From positions 185,240 through 249,239 of the forward strand of contig NZ_WMFA01000004.1 in the NCBI RefSeq assembly GCF_009856445.1: 64,000 bases of DNA, read 5' to 3'. Positions within the stretch are counted from its first letter, which is position 1. Each line of letters opens with the position of its first letter. A program made the position numbers and the translations under genes. This DNA comes from Halobacillus litoralis. Lineage in GTDB: Bacteria; Bacillota; Bacilli; Bacillales; Halobacillaceae. The notes below the pieces were generated by a model. The model made no database searches and was not told the DNA's origin. It saw only the letters and a program-made list of their open reading frames with translations. Shown here one piece after another: positions 25,355 through 34,903 of the stretch.

Positions 25355-25387
25355 AAACTCTCTCCCTAAAGGGCGGGAGTTTTTTTG
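25355..25387 (+). terminator. Riboswitch-controlled terminator
   Basis: AAACTCTCTCCC pairs with GGGCGGGAGTTT, then seven Ts. The competing antiterminator uses GAGTTT (25333-25338) with AAACTC (25355-25360). Confidence 0.9.
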
Positions 25388-25421
25388 TAGGACTTGAATT
25401 TGTTAATGAAGGGGGAAGCCG

Positions 25422-26465
25422 ATGATTTCATTGGAACAACTGAGCAAAGTCTATCAATCCAAGGAGAAAACCGTAATCGGAGTCGATGACGTCTCATTGG
25501 ACATTAAGAAAGGTGAGATTTTCGGAGTTGTCGGGTACAGCGGGGCTGGTAAAAGTACGCTGCTGCGATGCATGAACATTCTGGAACGCCCGACAAAAGG
25601 AAAGGTCATGGTGGATGGAATCGATCTCATGACATTGAATCCTAAAGACCTGAGGAAGGCGAGACAATCCATCGGGATGATCTTTCAGGGTTTCCACCTG
25701 GCGATGGCGAAAACCGTTTTGGAAAATGTCGCCTTCGCTTTAAAGGCTTCAGGCGTCAATCGCCAGGAAAGAAAAAGGAGGGCCAAGGAGCTCTTGGACC
25801 TTGTCGGGCTGTTAGATAAAGCGGGTGCGTATCCCGCCCAGTTAAGTGGAGGTCAAAAACAGAGAGTGAGCATTGCGAGAGCGCTCGCCAATGACCCGAA
25901 GGTGCTTTTATGTGATGAAGCCACTTCTGCTCTGGATCCGAACACGACACAATCCATACTGAAGTTGTTAAGAAAGATCAACCGCAAACTTGGACTCACG
26001 ATTGTCCTCATTACCCATGAAATGGAAGTCGTGAAAGAAATCTGTGATCGCTGTGCTGTGATGGAGGACGGGAAAATCGTAGAACAGGGGTCTACGTACG
26101 AAATTTTTGCAGCCCCTGAAAACGAACTGACGAAACGCTTCATTCAAACGGTGATCGACTTCCGTATTCCTGAAAAGATTCTCTCCGAAAGAAAAGGGAC
26201 CATCGTACATATGACGTTCAAAGGGGACTCCGCGAACGAATCAATTGTGTCAGACCTCTTGCAAGGATTTAAAGTACGGGCCAATATTCTCCACGGGAAA
26301 ATCGACTACATCCAGGACCAGGCGCTCGGAAACTTCGTCATGGAATTGACTGGAGAACAGAAAGTTGTTAAACAGGCGATCGATGATTTGAAAGGGAAAC
26401 TTGGAGAAGTGGAGGTGCTGCAAGATGATCGAACAGCTGATCAATCTCTGGCCAGAGCTGAATAA
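25422..26465 (+). CDS. metN: Methionine ABC transporter ATP-binding protein
   Basis: The 347-aa ATPase drives methionine import. It has the Walker A motif GYSGAGKST (residues 38-46), the ABC signature LSGGQKQR and Walker B LLCDEATSALD. The C-terminal approximately 80 residues after FRIPEKIL form the NIL (ACT-like) domain that binds methionine and inhibits transport. Length fits the family. It is the first gene after the SAM-I riboswitch, and metI overlaps its 3' end by 41 bp, typical of metNIQ operons. The ATG has GGGGGAAG upstream. Confidence 0.97.
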   Translation: MISLEQLSKVYQSKEKTVIGVDDVSLDIKKGEIFGVVGYSGAGKSTLLRCMNILERPTKGKVMVDGIDLMTLNPKDLRKARQSIGMIFQGFHLAMAKTVLENVAFALKASGVNRQERKRRAKELLDLVGLLDKAGAYPAQLSGGQKQRVSIARALANDPKVLLCDEATSALDPNTTQSILKLLRKINRKLGLTIVLITHEMEVVKEICDRCAVMEDGKIVEQGSTYEIFAAPENELTKRFIQTVIDFRIPEKILSERKGTIVHMTFKGDSANESIVSDLLQGFKVRANILHGKIDYIQDQALGNFVMELTGEQKVVKQAIDDLKGKLGEVEVLQDDRTADQSLARAE

Positions 26466-27087
26466 ATCATTCCTGGAAACACTGATCATGGTAGGTATCG
26501 GACTCCTCGTCGCTTTAATTGCAGGGCTTCCGCTTGGATTGCTCTTGTTTGTAACAGACCGTGATTTATTTTTGGAGAATCGAACCATCAAAAGCATCGT
26601 CGGCGTTGTCGTGAACCTGATCCGTTCGGTTCCGTTCATCATTTTACTCGTCTTTCTGTTTCCTTTTACCAACTTCCTGATTGGGACAACGACAGGGCCG
26701 GTCGCTGCATCCGTAGCTCTTTCTGTAGCTGCGATCCCTTTTTACGCAAGGATTGTGGAATCATCGGCGCGTGATATTGACAAAGGGGTGATCGAGGCGG
26801 CCATCGCCTGCGGGGCTTCCCCTTGGTTGATCATCAAAGATATCATCTTCCCGGAAATCAAACCCGGACTGATCAGCGGATTGACCATCACTGCCATCAG
26901 TTTGATTGGGTACTCGGCCATGGCAGGGGCCATCGGGGGCGGTGGAATTGGAGACCTGGCGATTCGGTATGGTTACTACCGCTACGATAACTTCGTCATG
27001 TTTACAACTGTCATCCTGCTTATTGTTCTTGTTCAAATCGTACAGTACACAGGCGATTACATTGCCAAAACGGTAAAAAAGAATTAA
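26425..27087 (+). CDS. metI: Methionine ABC transporter permease
   Basis: The 220-aa permease has five to six membrane helices and the binding-protein-dependent transport motif EAAIACGASPWLIIKDIIFP, which docks to MetN. I start it at ATG 26425, 9 nt after GGAGGTG and inside the end of metN. With MetN and MetQ it makes the MetNIQ importer for L- and D-methionine. Confidence 0.96.
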   Translation: MIEQLINLWPELNKSFLETLIMVGIGLLVALIAGLPLGLLLFVTDRDLFLENRTIKSIVGVVVNLIRSVPFIILLVFLFPFTNFLIGTTTGPVAASVALSVAAIPFYARIVESSARDIDKGVIEAAIACGASPWLIIKDIIFPEIKPGLISGLTITAISLIGYSAMAGAIGGGGIGDLAIRYGYYRYDNFVMFTTVILLIVLVQIVQYTGDYIAKTVKKN

Positions 27088-27109
27088 AGAAAATTTAGGA
27101 GGTACCATC

Positions 27110-27934
27110 ATGAAAAAACTCATTTTGTTAGGTGTCACATTATTATCCATTGCCTTTCTAGCTGCGTGCGGAGAGGAAGAAGAAAGTGCGGACGCTTCTG
27201 GAAAAGATACGATCCGATTCGGCGCTACGGCTGGACCGTACAGCGACATGGTCACGAAAGCGATTGCTCCTTTGTTGGAAGAAAAGGGATACGAGGTGAC
27301 GAACAAAGAATTCACAGACTATGTTCAACCAAACAAAGCCCTTGCCAATGGAGATTTGGACGCCAACCTTTTTCAGCATAAAATTTACTTAGAGTCGTTC
27401 GCCAAGGAAAACAATTTAGATCTATCCGAAGTCATCATTGTACCGACGGCTCCAATGGGGATTTACTCCAATACATACGAGGATATCAAGAGTATTGAAA
27501 AGGGAAGCACGATGGGCGTACCGAACGATCCAACGAATCTTGCCCGTGCCTTGATTGTGCTTGAAGATGAAGGCCTTGTTGAGGTCGATGACAGTGTCGA
27601 TCCTCTACGTGCATCATTGAACGACATCACGAAGAATAAGAAAGACATTCAGTTTGTCGAAGTTGAAGCAGGGCAATTGCCTCGACTCGTTGATAGCGAA
27701 GATTTGTCCATGGTTCCAGGGAACTATGCTTTGGCTGCCGGAATGGATCTTCTGAATGCACTAGCCTTGGAAGACATGCCTGATGATTACCGCAACCGCG
27801 TTGCGGTGAAGACGGAAGATCTCGACGCACAATTTGTGAAAGATATTAAAGAAGTAGTGGAGTCAGAGGAGTTTGAAAAAATCATCGATGAAGAATTTAA
27901 AGGCTTCGGAAAACCACAGTGGATGAAAGAATAA
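27110..27934 (+). CDS. metQ: Methionine-binding lipoprotein
   Basis: The 274-aa protein has a lipoprotein signal, MKKLILLGVTLLSIAFLAAC, with Cys at residue 20, followed by an acidic linker. The mature domain is NlpA/MetQ-like, with FGATAGPYSDMV, NANLFQHKIYLES-like and PNDPTNLARAL segments. It captures methionine outside the membrane and hands it to MetI. It sits 22 nt after metI with AGGAGG before the ATG, and a terminator follows. Confidence 0.96.
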   Translation: MKKLILLGVTLLSIAFLAACGEEEESADASGKDTIRFGATAGPYSDMVTKAIAPLLEEKGYEVTNKEFTDYVQPNKALANGDLDANLFQHKIYLESFAKENNLDLSEVIIVPTAPMGIYSNTYEDIKSIEKGSTMGVPNDPTNLARALIVLEDEGLVEVDDSVDPLRASLNDITKNKKDIQFVEVEAGQLPRLVDSEDLSMVPGNYALAAGMDLLNALALEDMPDDYRNRVAVKTEDLDAQFVKDIKEVVESEEFEKIIDEEFKGFGKPQWMKE

Positions 27935-27940
27935 AAAGGA

Positions 27941-27972
27941 AGGCTGACGTTCACTCGTCAGCCTCTTTTTTA
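27941..27972 (+). terminator. Intrinsic terminator of metNIQ
   Basis: AGGCTGACG and CGTCAGCCT form a perfect stem followed by CTTTTTT. Confidence 0.92.
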
Positions 27973-28045
27973 TATAGTCCCAGGCAACCATACGTGTTGT
28001 TTGGAACAGGTCAACATTACTTCAATCATTGGAGAGTACGTTCAT

Positions 28046-28085
28046 TAAAAAGACCCGCCTGGATCTTTATGATTCAGGCGGGTCT
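28046..28085 (-). terminator. Intrinsic terminator of the SDR gene
   Basis: AGACCCGCCTG pairs with CAGGCGGGTCT over a 13-nt loop; on the minus strand a TTTTTAAT tail follows. Confidence 0.85.
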
Positions 28086-28134
28086 CACGATGCTGATAAT
28101 TTAAAATTTAATCCAGCCAGGTATTTTGCCTGAT

Positions 28135-28857
28135 TTAAAAAGGATTGGTCGCCCACTGAAGCGACTGTTTGATGAAAATTCGAGGATGTAATTTCAATTG
28201 AGAGACCATGTACTCAGCAAGGTCCTCAGGCTGCATATACTTCTCTTTATCCTGTCCTTCCATGTCCTCGCCTAAAGCGAGTTCTGTCGCGACAAGACTC
28301 GGGTTTAAGGTGAAAACGCGGATATTATCTCTTCTTACTTCCTGCATGAGCGCTTCCATCATGCCTTGAAGAGCGAACTTCGATCCACTGTAAGCCGTAG
28401 AACCGGCCGTCCCTTTAAGCCCACTGCTTGAAGAAATATTGATAATATCCCCTTGGTTTTTCTCCTTCATCATTGGCAGGACCGCTCTCGTGACATGGTA
28501 TGTACCATAAACGTTCACCTCAAACGTCCGTTTCCATTCTTCCGGCTCGAGTTCAAGGAACTTCCCGTAAACACCGATTCCGGCATTGTTGATGAGAATG
28601 TCCGCTTCACCAAGTTCTTCTTTTAACTGCTTGACCGCTTTTTCAACTTGTTCGAGATCGGAAATATCAACAGCTGCGACAGCCGCTTGGACCCCGTATG
28701 AACGTACTTCCTCAGCCACCTCTTCCAGACGGCTTTCTGTCCGAGCCATCAGCCCTACATGAACACCCTCTTTAGCCAGCTGCAAAGCTGTAGCCTTTCC
28801 GATGCCGCGACCTGCACCGGTAACATAAGCGATTTTTCCTGTGATTTCTTGTGCCAT
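28135..28857 (-). CDS. SDR family oxidoreductase, 3-ketoacyl-ACP-reductase-like
   Basis: The 240-aa protein is a classical short-chain dehydrogenase: cofactor motif TGAGRGIGKA near residue 14, NNAG in the centre, and a catalytic Ser-Tyr-Lys set seen in INISSSSG and AYSGSKFA. The Arg after the first sheet (MARTESR) suggests NADPH preference. Homologues are annotated as FabG-like, but fatty acid synthesis cannot be assumed for a solitary copy. I start it at ATG 28857, which has AAAGGAGTG upstream, rather than three codons earlier. Confidence 0.88.
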   Translation of the reverse strand: MAQEITGKIAYVTGAGRGIGKATALQLAKEGVHVGLMARTESRLEEVAEEVRSYGVQAAVAAVDISDLEQVEKAVKQLKEELGEADILINNAGIGVYGKFLELEPEEWKRTFEVNVYGTYHVTRAVLPMMKEKNQGDIINISSSSGLKGTAGSTAYSGSKFALQGMMEALMQEVRRDNIRVFTLNPSLVATELALGEDMEGQDKEKYMQPEDLAEYMVSQLKLHPRIFIKQSLQWATNPF

Positions 28858-28978
28858 GATTCTCACTCCTTTACCTATTCTTTATTCAAGTCTACGAGTT
28901 TCCTTTTTTGAAAGCAAAAGATAGCATCTACCTTTGGGAAGAATCCTTTGATAGACTAGGAGAGGGAAGAGGGATTTT

Positions 28979-29278
28979 ATGGAAACTCTGGAGCTTTTGA
29001 GACCAGCCTTTTTATTATTAGTGATGGCCTCCGTACTGCTTACTCTATTTATCATGTTTCAAAAGGAAGAGAAGGTGAATGGATGGACACTCTTCTTCAT
29101 TACATCGATGAGCTTAATTATCGGCAGCGTCTGCCTGTACAGCAGCGGTTTTATCGTGGATGAGTTCGGAATGAGTGGCGATCCTGTTTCCTTTTATCTA
29201 TACATCGCTTTATTCCCTGTAAGTCTATTGACTGTTTTGGTGTACACTTTTAAACCAAATCATAGGGTAGAAGCCTGA
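28979..29278 (+). CDS. Three-helix membrane protein, unknown
   Basis: The 99-aa protein has three hydrophobic segments (about residues 10-27, 35-58 and 68-90). I recognise no motif. It has its own start with AGAGGGAAGAGGG upstream and is probably monocistronic. Confidence 0.65.
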   Translation: METLELLRPAFLLLVMASVLLTLFIMFQKEEKVNGWTLFFITSMSLIIGSVCLYSSGFIVDEFGMSGDPVSFYLYIALFPVSLLTVLVYTFKPNHRVEA

Positions 29279-29390
29279 GATAGAGCACTTAATAAAGGGA
29301 GCTAACCAGCGGTATTCATGAAAAATGGTTTTGAACATATGGTTAAATATTCCAACTATTAAAAATGAGGGAATCATTTTGAGGATAAAT

Positions 29391-29903
29391 ATGAAAATTA
29401 CAACTGTCATTTCAACAATAATTATGTTGTTCCTTATAATAGGATGTGAACAGGAAACAATGGATTTTTATGAGAGTACAGACGGTATTGACCTCTCTGG
29501 TGAAAATATCGATTCTATATCCATACATTCATCTGAGAACGATGTATTAAACACTTTTGGAAAACCAATGGAAGTCGAGGAAATAGAAGATCCAAAATCA
29601 AAATATTTAAGTTACGATGGGGTGGAGTTTGGGTTTGCCGATGACAGGGTTATGCGATTATTCATTCGAAGAACACACGAAAACTCCAAAATCTATGAAA
29701 CTGCCGAAGAAATTAAAGTCGGGGATACAAAAGAACAGGTAATTAGAGAATACGGTGAGAACTATTACGAAAGGGTTGAAAGTGGCTTGGATACCCTTGG
29801 ATATTTTGATAAAGACAATAGGATAAATATAGAGTTTGGGTTTAATGAAAAAGAAGTGATCGCTGTTATTATTAAGGAAATTGGTTGGAAGGAAGATCAT
29901 TAA
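29391..29903 (+). CDS. Putative lipoprotein with two SmpA/OmlA-like repeats
   Basis: From ATG 29391 (GAGG 6 nt upstream) this encodes 170 aa. The signal ends in a lipobox LIIGC. The mature part contains two similar stretches, NDVLNTFGKPMEVEEIED and EQVIREYGENYYERVES, each followed by strands, suggesting two tandem copies of a small alpha/beta fold like that in the SmpA/OmlA and BLIP families. The gene is AT-richer than the upstream block and marks the start of a more accessory-looking region. Function unknown. Confidence 0.7.
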   Translation: MKITTVISTIIMLFLIIGCEQETMDFYESTDGIDLSGENIDSISIHSSENDVLNTFGKPMEVEEIEDPKSKYLSYDGVEFGFADDRVMRLFIRRTHENSKIYETAEEIKVGDTKEQVIREYGENYYERVESGLDTLGYFDKDNRINIEFGFNEKEVIAVIIKEIGWKEDH

Positions 29904-30069
29904 GCGAATAATTAGTGAAAACTGGTTCAATATATCTCTGGATTATCTCCATAGTGAGTCTTATAGCATCATGCACCGTCAGTGACTAGCCCGTAAGAGG
30001 GGTTAACGAGAAGGTATTTTGAAAGAAAAATAGAAATACTATGTAAGCCACTCATAAGGAGGAGAAGTA

Positions 30070-30444
30070 ATGGAATTAGGAGCATTTTCTGTTAGTTTAA
30101 ATGTGAAAGACATTCATCGATCTAAAGAATTTTACGAAAACCTTGGGTTTGCAGCCACTGGAGGAAATATTGATCAGAATTGGCTGATCATGAAAAATGA
30201 CGATAAGGTGATCGGGTTGTTTCAGGGCATGTTTGAGAAAAACATTCTGACTTTCAACCCAGGGTGGAATAATAATGCTGAAGAGTTGAAAGGTTTTACA
30301 GATGTCCGTGATTTGCAAAAAGAACTAAAAGAAAAGGGAGTAGAACTGATTGAAGAAACTGATGAATCTACAAAAGGGCCTGCCCATATTACATTAGAAG
30401 ACCCGGATGGCAACCCAATTTTAATTGATCAACATCGATCATAA
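30070..30444 (+). CDS. VOC (glyoxalase/bleomycin resistance) family protein
   Basis: The 124-aa protein has the paired beta-alpha-beta-beta-beta modules of the vicinal oxygen chelate superfamily: [20 protein letters not shown] at the start and [19 protein letters not shown] at the end. The usual N-terminal His is replaced by Ser, while a conserved Glu at the end (LED) is kept, so metal binding may be altered. Substrate unknown. AAGGAGGAG precedes the ATG. Confidence 0.85.
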   Translation: MELGAFSVSLNVKDIHRSKEFYENLGFAATGGNIDQNWLIMKNDDKVIGLFQGMFEKNILTFNPGWNNNAEELKGFTDVRDLQKELKEKGVELIEETDESTKGPAHITLEDPDGNPILIDQHRS

Positions 30445-30919
30445 TAAGAGGCTATGGAAGTGGAAGATTTGTGATAAGAGTGGAAATGGAAACTTGAAGG
30501 TAGCCAAAGTATATGGGGACTTTTTAACGTTTACATACATATCACTCGAAACAGAATTTGTTATAGCGGCGAATTCTGCTTCCACATCTTTTTCATTAGC
30601 ATACTCCTTTTCTTTTTTATTTTAACCCAAAAATGATCTTGATTACTTAATAGGTAATTCAACGTCAATGTTAATGAATTCATTTAACTAACGAGTGTTT
30701 AGTGTGTAACCTGCTTCAAGATATCTCGGGATCAAGTCTTACAGGCTAGGAGGCAATTCTAAATTAATGGAATGGCCTCTTTTTTTATGTTTGGTCATGA
30801 TTATAGAAGTCTCAGCTTCGATTTAAAGCTATTTTTGAAACCATAATCGTTTTATCTCGTAAATAGAGAGTATAACTTTTGGATATTATAATTTGCCACA
30901 TCAATAAGAGGTGTAAGTC
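30445..30919. other. 475-bp gap with one terminator, no gene seen
   Basis: No ORF with a plausible ribosome site is visible on either strand. The only structured element is the hairpin near 30748-30786. The AT-rich composition suggests decayed or regulatory sequence. Confidence 0.4.
30748..30786 (+). terminator. Intrinsic terminator
   Basis: GAGGCAATTC and GAATGGCCTC form a stem with one bulge, followed by seven Ts. It lies about 300 nt after the VOC gene with no closer gene, so it may mark the end of that transcript or of an unannotated small RNA. Confidence 0.75.
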
Positions 30920-31231
30920 ATGATCAAATTTTTTATTGAACCATTGAAGCAATCATGGATTGAATGTAAGGATTGTTGGCATAGAAGTAAAGAGGAGAAT
31001 AAAAAGGCCAAAGAGAAACTCATTGGGCTTATTTACTTTAACACAATTTTCATCATAGGCTATAGTTTAGCTCTTTGTGCAGGCCTGTATGCGTTAATTG
31101 GAGGAATAGTGATTCATCCATATGGTTTTCTAGCCTTAGCATCCGTTCTGCCATTTCTTATCATCGCTGTATTTTTTAGAATGAAATATTATCCTAAATT
31201 TAAAGAGTATTATCTTAAAGATGTTACATAA
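30920..31231 (+). CDS. Two-helix membrane protein, unknown
   Basis: The 103-aa protein begins with an amphipathic Trp- and Cys-containing segment (QSWIECKDCWHRSKEE) followed by two membrane helices and a basic tail. The CxxC (residues 16-19) could bind metal or be redox active. No family is recognised. The ATG has GAGGTG about 8 nt upstream. Confidence 0.65.
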   Translation: MIKFFIEPLKQSWIECKDCWHRSKEENKKAKEKLIGLIYFNTIFIIGYSLALCAGLYALIGGIVIHPYGFLALASVLPFLIIAVFFRMKYYPKFKEYYLKDVT

Positions 31232-31415
31232 TGTAAACTAGCGCTGTTGTGTTGGCTGAAATCATAGGGGTGCAGTGAATTTTTATAGGAATTATGGTTT
31301 TTAAAATATCAAGTTTAGTATGAAAGCAGCGTATAGTTAAATATTCTTAATAGAGTCCTTCCGAATTCCCAACTATATATTTCATAAAGAAAATAGTGGA
31401 GGTATCATTTAGCCG

Positions 31416-31877
31416 ATGAGTAATATCCATATTAAAGACATAGATCATGCTAATGAATACAAAGTTAGAAATATAAAATTAAAATTTGGGCAAGAAAAAT
31501 TTATAGAAACTGTAGATGAATGTTTAGAGGAAGCCGGTACTTACCATCAATGGCATCCAGTAGCTATATATTTTGAGGAAGACATTATTGGATTTGCTAT
31601 GTACGGTTCTTTTGGTCCCAATAAAGAAACTTGGCTTGACAGGATCATGATAGATAAAAGGGCTCAAGGCAAGGGTTACGGTAAGAGGGCGATCATTATG
31701 CTGATTGATATAATTTCTAAAGAATATGGGGTGAACGTTATATATTTAAGTATCACAGAGGACAATAAAAAAGCTTTTCATCTATATACTAGTATTGGAT
31801 TCGAGTATATGAATGAGAGAGACCCGAATAATGGAGAATTATTATTTAAGTACACCTTGAAAACGAAATCTTCATGA
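31416..31877 (+). CDS. GNAT acetyltransferase, BltD/spermidine-acetyltransferase-like
   Basis: The 153-aa protein resembles B. subtilis BltD along its length. Shared features are PVAIYFEEDIIGFAMYGSFG in the first half, WLDRIMIDKRAQGKGYGK (acetyl-CoA loop) and IYLSITEDNKKAFHLYTSIG at the end. BltD acetylates spermine and spermidine, but this homologue is not next to a Blt-type exporter, so the substrate is inferred only by similarity. Confidence 0.82.
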   Translation: MSNIHIKDIDHANEYKVRNIKLKFGQEKFIETVDECLEEAGTYHQWHPVAIYFEEDIIGFAMYGSFGPNKETWLDRIMIDKRAQGKGYGKRAIIMLIDIISKEYGVNVIYLSITEDNKKAFHLYTSIGFEYMNERDPNNGELLFKYTLKTKSS

Positions 31878-32088
31878 ACCATTTGTCTAATAATAGCTGG
31901 CTTTAGTCTCTAATTGCCCATAATATCGAGTCTTCAAAAACGATGGCTATTGTTCAATAAAGCTTTAGATCATCAATTACATAAGTCTGAAATATATAGA
32001 GGTATGGAGCTATTAGATTGATAGAACAAAATCTTGAATAAAATGGATGAACTTAGAGGTTGGGCAGTAACGACCTAAGGAGTGGAGT

Positions 32089-32592
32089 ATGGTTATGAAA
32101 AAAACTCTGATATTATTTGCAGGCTTGTTTTTGATTTCGGTAGTGGCAGGATGTTTTGGTGAAGATTATGATGTTGGAGTTCCAACGGCTCATTTACATA
32201 TAGATGCTCACGTGCTTAGTCAATCTGTACAATTAACAGAAGCGAATATCCATTGGTATTCATCAAGCGGGAAAGTAGAAGATACCATAGAAGATATCGA
32301 AGAATATGCACAATCACAAGATGAAATAAAGATATTCCCAGGGCAGGACGCTTCTTTAGATTTTAAAGAGAATAAAGAAAATGGCGGAGATATTTGGTCG
32401 GCCCCAACGATCTCAGCTGTTCTATGGAAAAATGGAGAAAAAACCGAAATCGAGATGAATGAGCAAAGAGAATTTCAGTTTCCGACTAAAGAAGGGAATT
32501 ATGTTTTTGAAGCTTCATTTAAAGATGGAAGTAACGCGGCCCAGTACGTAGGGAATATTGTTATTAAAGATGATACACAGACTTCCCGTTAA
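32089..32592 (+). CDS. Putative lipoprotein, unknown
   Basis: The 167-aa protein has an export signal and lipobox VAGC near residue 22, then an acidic, strand-rich domain of about 140 residues resembling small extracellular immunoglobulin-like lipoproteins. Two ATGs (32089 and 32095) both follow AAGGAGTGGAG; I chose the first. No function is proposed. A hairpin follows the gene. Confidence 0.7.
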   Translation: MVMKKTLILFAGLFLISVVAGCFGEDYDVGVPTAHLHIDAHVLSQSVQLTEANIHWYSSSGKVEDTIEDIEEYAQSQDEIKIFPGQDASLDFKENKENGGDIWSAPTISAVLWKNGEKTEIEMNEQREFQFPTKEGNYVFEASFKDGSNAAQYVGNIVIKDDTQTSR

Positions 32593-32626
32593 GTTATCAA
32601 GAATTAGGGGAATTAAAAGAGTAAGT

Positions 32627-32656
32627 AATAGAGCCGGCTGAATGCGGGCTCTATTA
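32627..32656 (+). terminator. Terminator-like hairpin
   Basis: AATAGAGCC pairs with GGCTCTATT; the tail is only ATTCG, so termination efficiency is doubtful. Confidence 0.5.
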
Positions 32657-32866
32657 TTCGTGATAAGCCTAGCACCGGACGTTTTGCTCAAAAAATGAAT
32701 TAGTTAAATGGTTAATTATGTTAAACTTACCCCAGTGGTCCTGTCATTGATTAAATAATGGAGAAGTAAACATATGTAATTGCGCAGGCAGTGCCACTAA
32801 GTGCAAAGACGTTTTTTAATGAAACCATCCGTTCTAGTAAAATGGACGATTAAAAGGAGAGGTTAT

Positions 32867-33040
32867 ATGGTAACTGTCCTTAAAATCATAGGAATCCCGC
32901 TCTATATTTATGGAGTGAGTTTGTTGGTCTATCCGCTCTTTGATATGGATGTAGATGGATTAGGACAGATCGTATTAGTGATTCCTGTTACTTTAATCGC
33001 GTATTGGCAAGTTTTCTTTGCAAGGAACAATGAAAAATAG
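32867..33040 (+). CDS. Small two-helix membrane protein (57 aa)
   Basis: I start it at ATG 32867, 4-6 nt after AAAGGAGAGG; the longer open frame to 32801 has no ribosome site. It has two hydrophobic segments joined by a short acidic loop (FDMDVDG). Function unknown. Confidence 0.6.
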   Translation: MVTVLKIIGIPLYIYGVSLLVYPLFDMDVDGLGQIVLVIPVTLIAYWQVFFARNNEK

Positions 33041-33166
33041 TGATTCCTGGTTTTGATTCTCAGGTGTCGCTGCTACAAGATAGCGAGCTAAAACTGCTTA
33101 GTAAGTTTACATGATGCAAAGTGACCATGTATTTAATGGAACCAAAGAGTGGGTGGGGAGGTACCT

Positions 33167-33517
33167 ATGAAAAAAATTTTGATCCTTTCCTTCTTTTTGC
33201 TTGTATTCTTCTCAGGATGTAATAAAGAAGAGCAAGACTTTTCCGGTGAACCCACCATAGAGGGCTATTTAATTAGAGTGGAAGATAAGGAAATATTAGT
33301 GGTTCATGGGATTACAAAGGAACAGGCTGTTCATCAGACCTGGAATGACCTTTCAAAAGATAAGCATTACGAAGCTCACGAATTTCATATCGATCGCTTT
33401 TTTGAGTCATTCTCAGATTTTCAAAAAGGAGATAAAGTCAAAGTATGGGGCGAGGGTGGAGCTAATGAATCGTATCCCGCTCAGTCCAGTTTAGGTAAGA
33501 TTGAACGTGTAAAATGA
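33167..33517 (+). CDS. DUF3221-like lipoprotein
   Basis: From ATG 33167 (GGGGAGG upstream) this encodes 116 aa with a lipobox FFSGC at residues 14-18. The mature domain carries TIEGYLIRVEDKEILVV near the start and KGDKVKVWGEGG near the end, the pattern of the small OB-fold-like DUF3221 lipoproteins that are widespread in Bacillus. Function is not known. Confidence 0.78.
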   Translation: MKKILILSFFLLVFFSGCNKEEQDFSGEPTIEGYLIRVEDKEILVVHGITKEQAVHQTWNDLSKDKHYEAHEFHIDRFFESFSDFQKGDKVKVWGEGGANESYPAQSSLGKIERVK

Positions 33518-33581
33518 AACCTTTCCAATCGAGCTATTACTTTTCCATGTGGTGTAGAAAGGTGCAATGAAGCGAGGTGGT

Positions 33582-34826
33582 ATGATTAGAAAATCAAACG
33601 TCATGCAAAGAAAGAACTCTCTCCTGCTCCTATTTGGATTGGGCATCTCTACATTAGGAGACTTTATTTACCTTGTAGCCATAAATGTTTTAGTGTTAAA
33701 GCTTACTGGCTCAGCCGCTGCCGTCGCCGGTTTATGGATGATGGGACCGATCGCTTCCTTACTGACTAAATTCTGGTCTGGAAGTCTAATTGACCGGCTG
33801 AACATCCGAAGGATTATGATTGGAACCGATATTCTCCGGGCGGCCCTGGTAGCTACGATTCCTTTCTTCTCTTCCGTCTTGCCGATCTACATATGTCTGT
33901 TATTCTTATCTGTTTCTAAAGCGTTTTTTGAGCCTGCCGCCCTTACTTACATCACCCATGCTGTTCCTGAAGAAGACAGAAAACAATTCAATTCTTTTAG
34001 AAGTTTGATTACTTCCAGTGCTTTCTTAGTCGGTCCGGCTATTTCCGGAGCCTTACTCCTCATTACTTCTGTTGACATCTCCATATGGCTGAACGCTGTT
34101 TCGTTCGTTGTTTCAGCTATTCTGGTGTATTTCTTACCCGACGTAAATGCCAGCACCAATCAAACAGCGCAAAAGATTAGTTTCCAAATGCTTAAAAATG
34201 ACTGGGGTGAAGTGTTTAAATACAGTCACAATCACCGATTCATTGTAAAAGTGTACTTCCTGGCGCAGTTTTTTATGATCATCGCCCTTGGTATGGATGC
34301 CCAGGAAGTTGTTTTTACCCAACAGGAATTAGGTTTATCTGAAACAGATTACGGTTTGCTTATAAGTCTCACAGGAGTCGGTTCTATTTTAGGGGCGGCT
34401 GTGGTTTCCTCCCTTGCTAAAAGAATATCCATAAAGGCTTTAATGATCAGTGGCTATTTGATGGTTTCGATCGGCTATCTCGTTTATGCTTTTTCCTTTT
34501 CCTTTGTGACAGTAGCCCTGGGGTTCATGGTCTTAGGTTTTTTCAATTCCTTTTCAGGGACTGGATTTATGACATTTTACCAGAACAACGTACCCGTAGG
34601 GATGATGGGCAGAATCTCAAGTATATTCGGGATTTTCCAAAGCTTACTACAGATTCTTTTTATTCTTCTAATTGGTTTCACAGGGGAGATCATTCCCATT
34701 AGGTACAGCATTATTGGTGCCTCGACATTAATGCTGTTCGTAAGCATGTGGCAGATCAAGCTCGTTCTTATGCCAGACAAATCGGATTACTTTGAAGATC
34801 GATCCGTACTTAAAAATACGTCTTGA
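33582..34826 (+). CDS. MFS transporter, multidrug-efflux-like
   Basis: The protein of about 414 aa has twelve membrane helices in two halves. The loop between helices 2 and 3 reads SGSLIDRLNIRRIMIGTD, the MFS motif A variant, and FFEPAALTYITHAVPEEDRKQFNSF is the conserved segment of the drug-exporter (MFS_3-like) group. ATG 33582 has GAGGTG close upstream; ATG 33567 is an alternative. The substrate is unknown. It is monocistronic in an AT-rich block of accessory-looking genes. Confidence 0.85.
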   Translation: MIRKSNVMQRKNSLLLLFGLGISTLGDFIYLVAINVLVLKLTGSAAAVAGLWMMGPIASLLTKFWSGSLIDRLNIRRIMIGTDILRAALVATIPFFSSVLPIYICLLFLSVSKAFFEPAALTYITHAVPEEDRKQFNSFRSLITSSAFLVGPAISGALLLITSVDISIWLNAVSFVVSAILVYFLPDVNASTNQTAQKISFQMLKNDWGEVFKYSHNHRFIVKVYFLAQFFMIIALGMDAQEVVFTQQELGLSETDYGLLISLTGVGSILGAAVVSSLAKRISIKALMISGYLMVSIGYLVYAFSFSFVTVALGFMVLGFFNSFSGTGFMTFYQNNVPVGMMGRISSIFGIFQSLLQILFILLIGFTGEIIPIRYSIIGASTLMLFVSMWQIKLVLMPDKSDYFEDRSVLKNTS

Positions 34827-34903
34827 AATCGTTAGCTGAACAGGGAGTATGAAGTACGGTGTTTACGAATCATCTAAAGAAATAAAGAAAACAGGAGTGG
34901 CGT

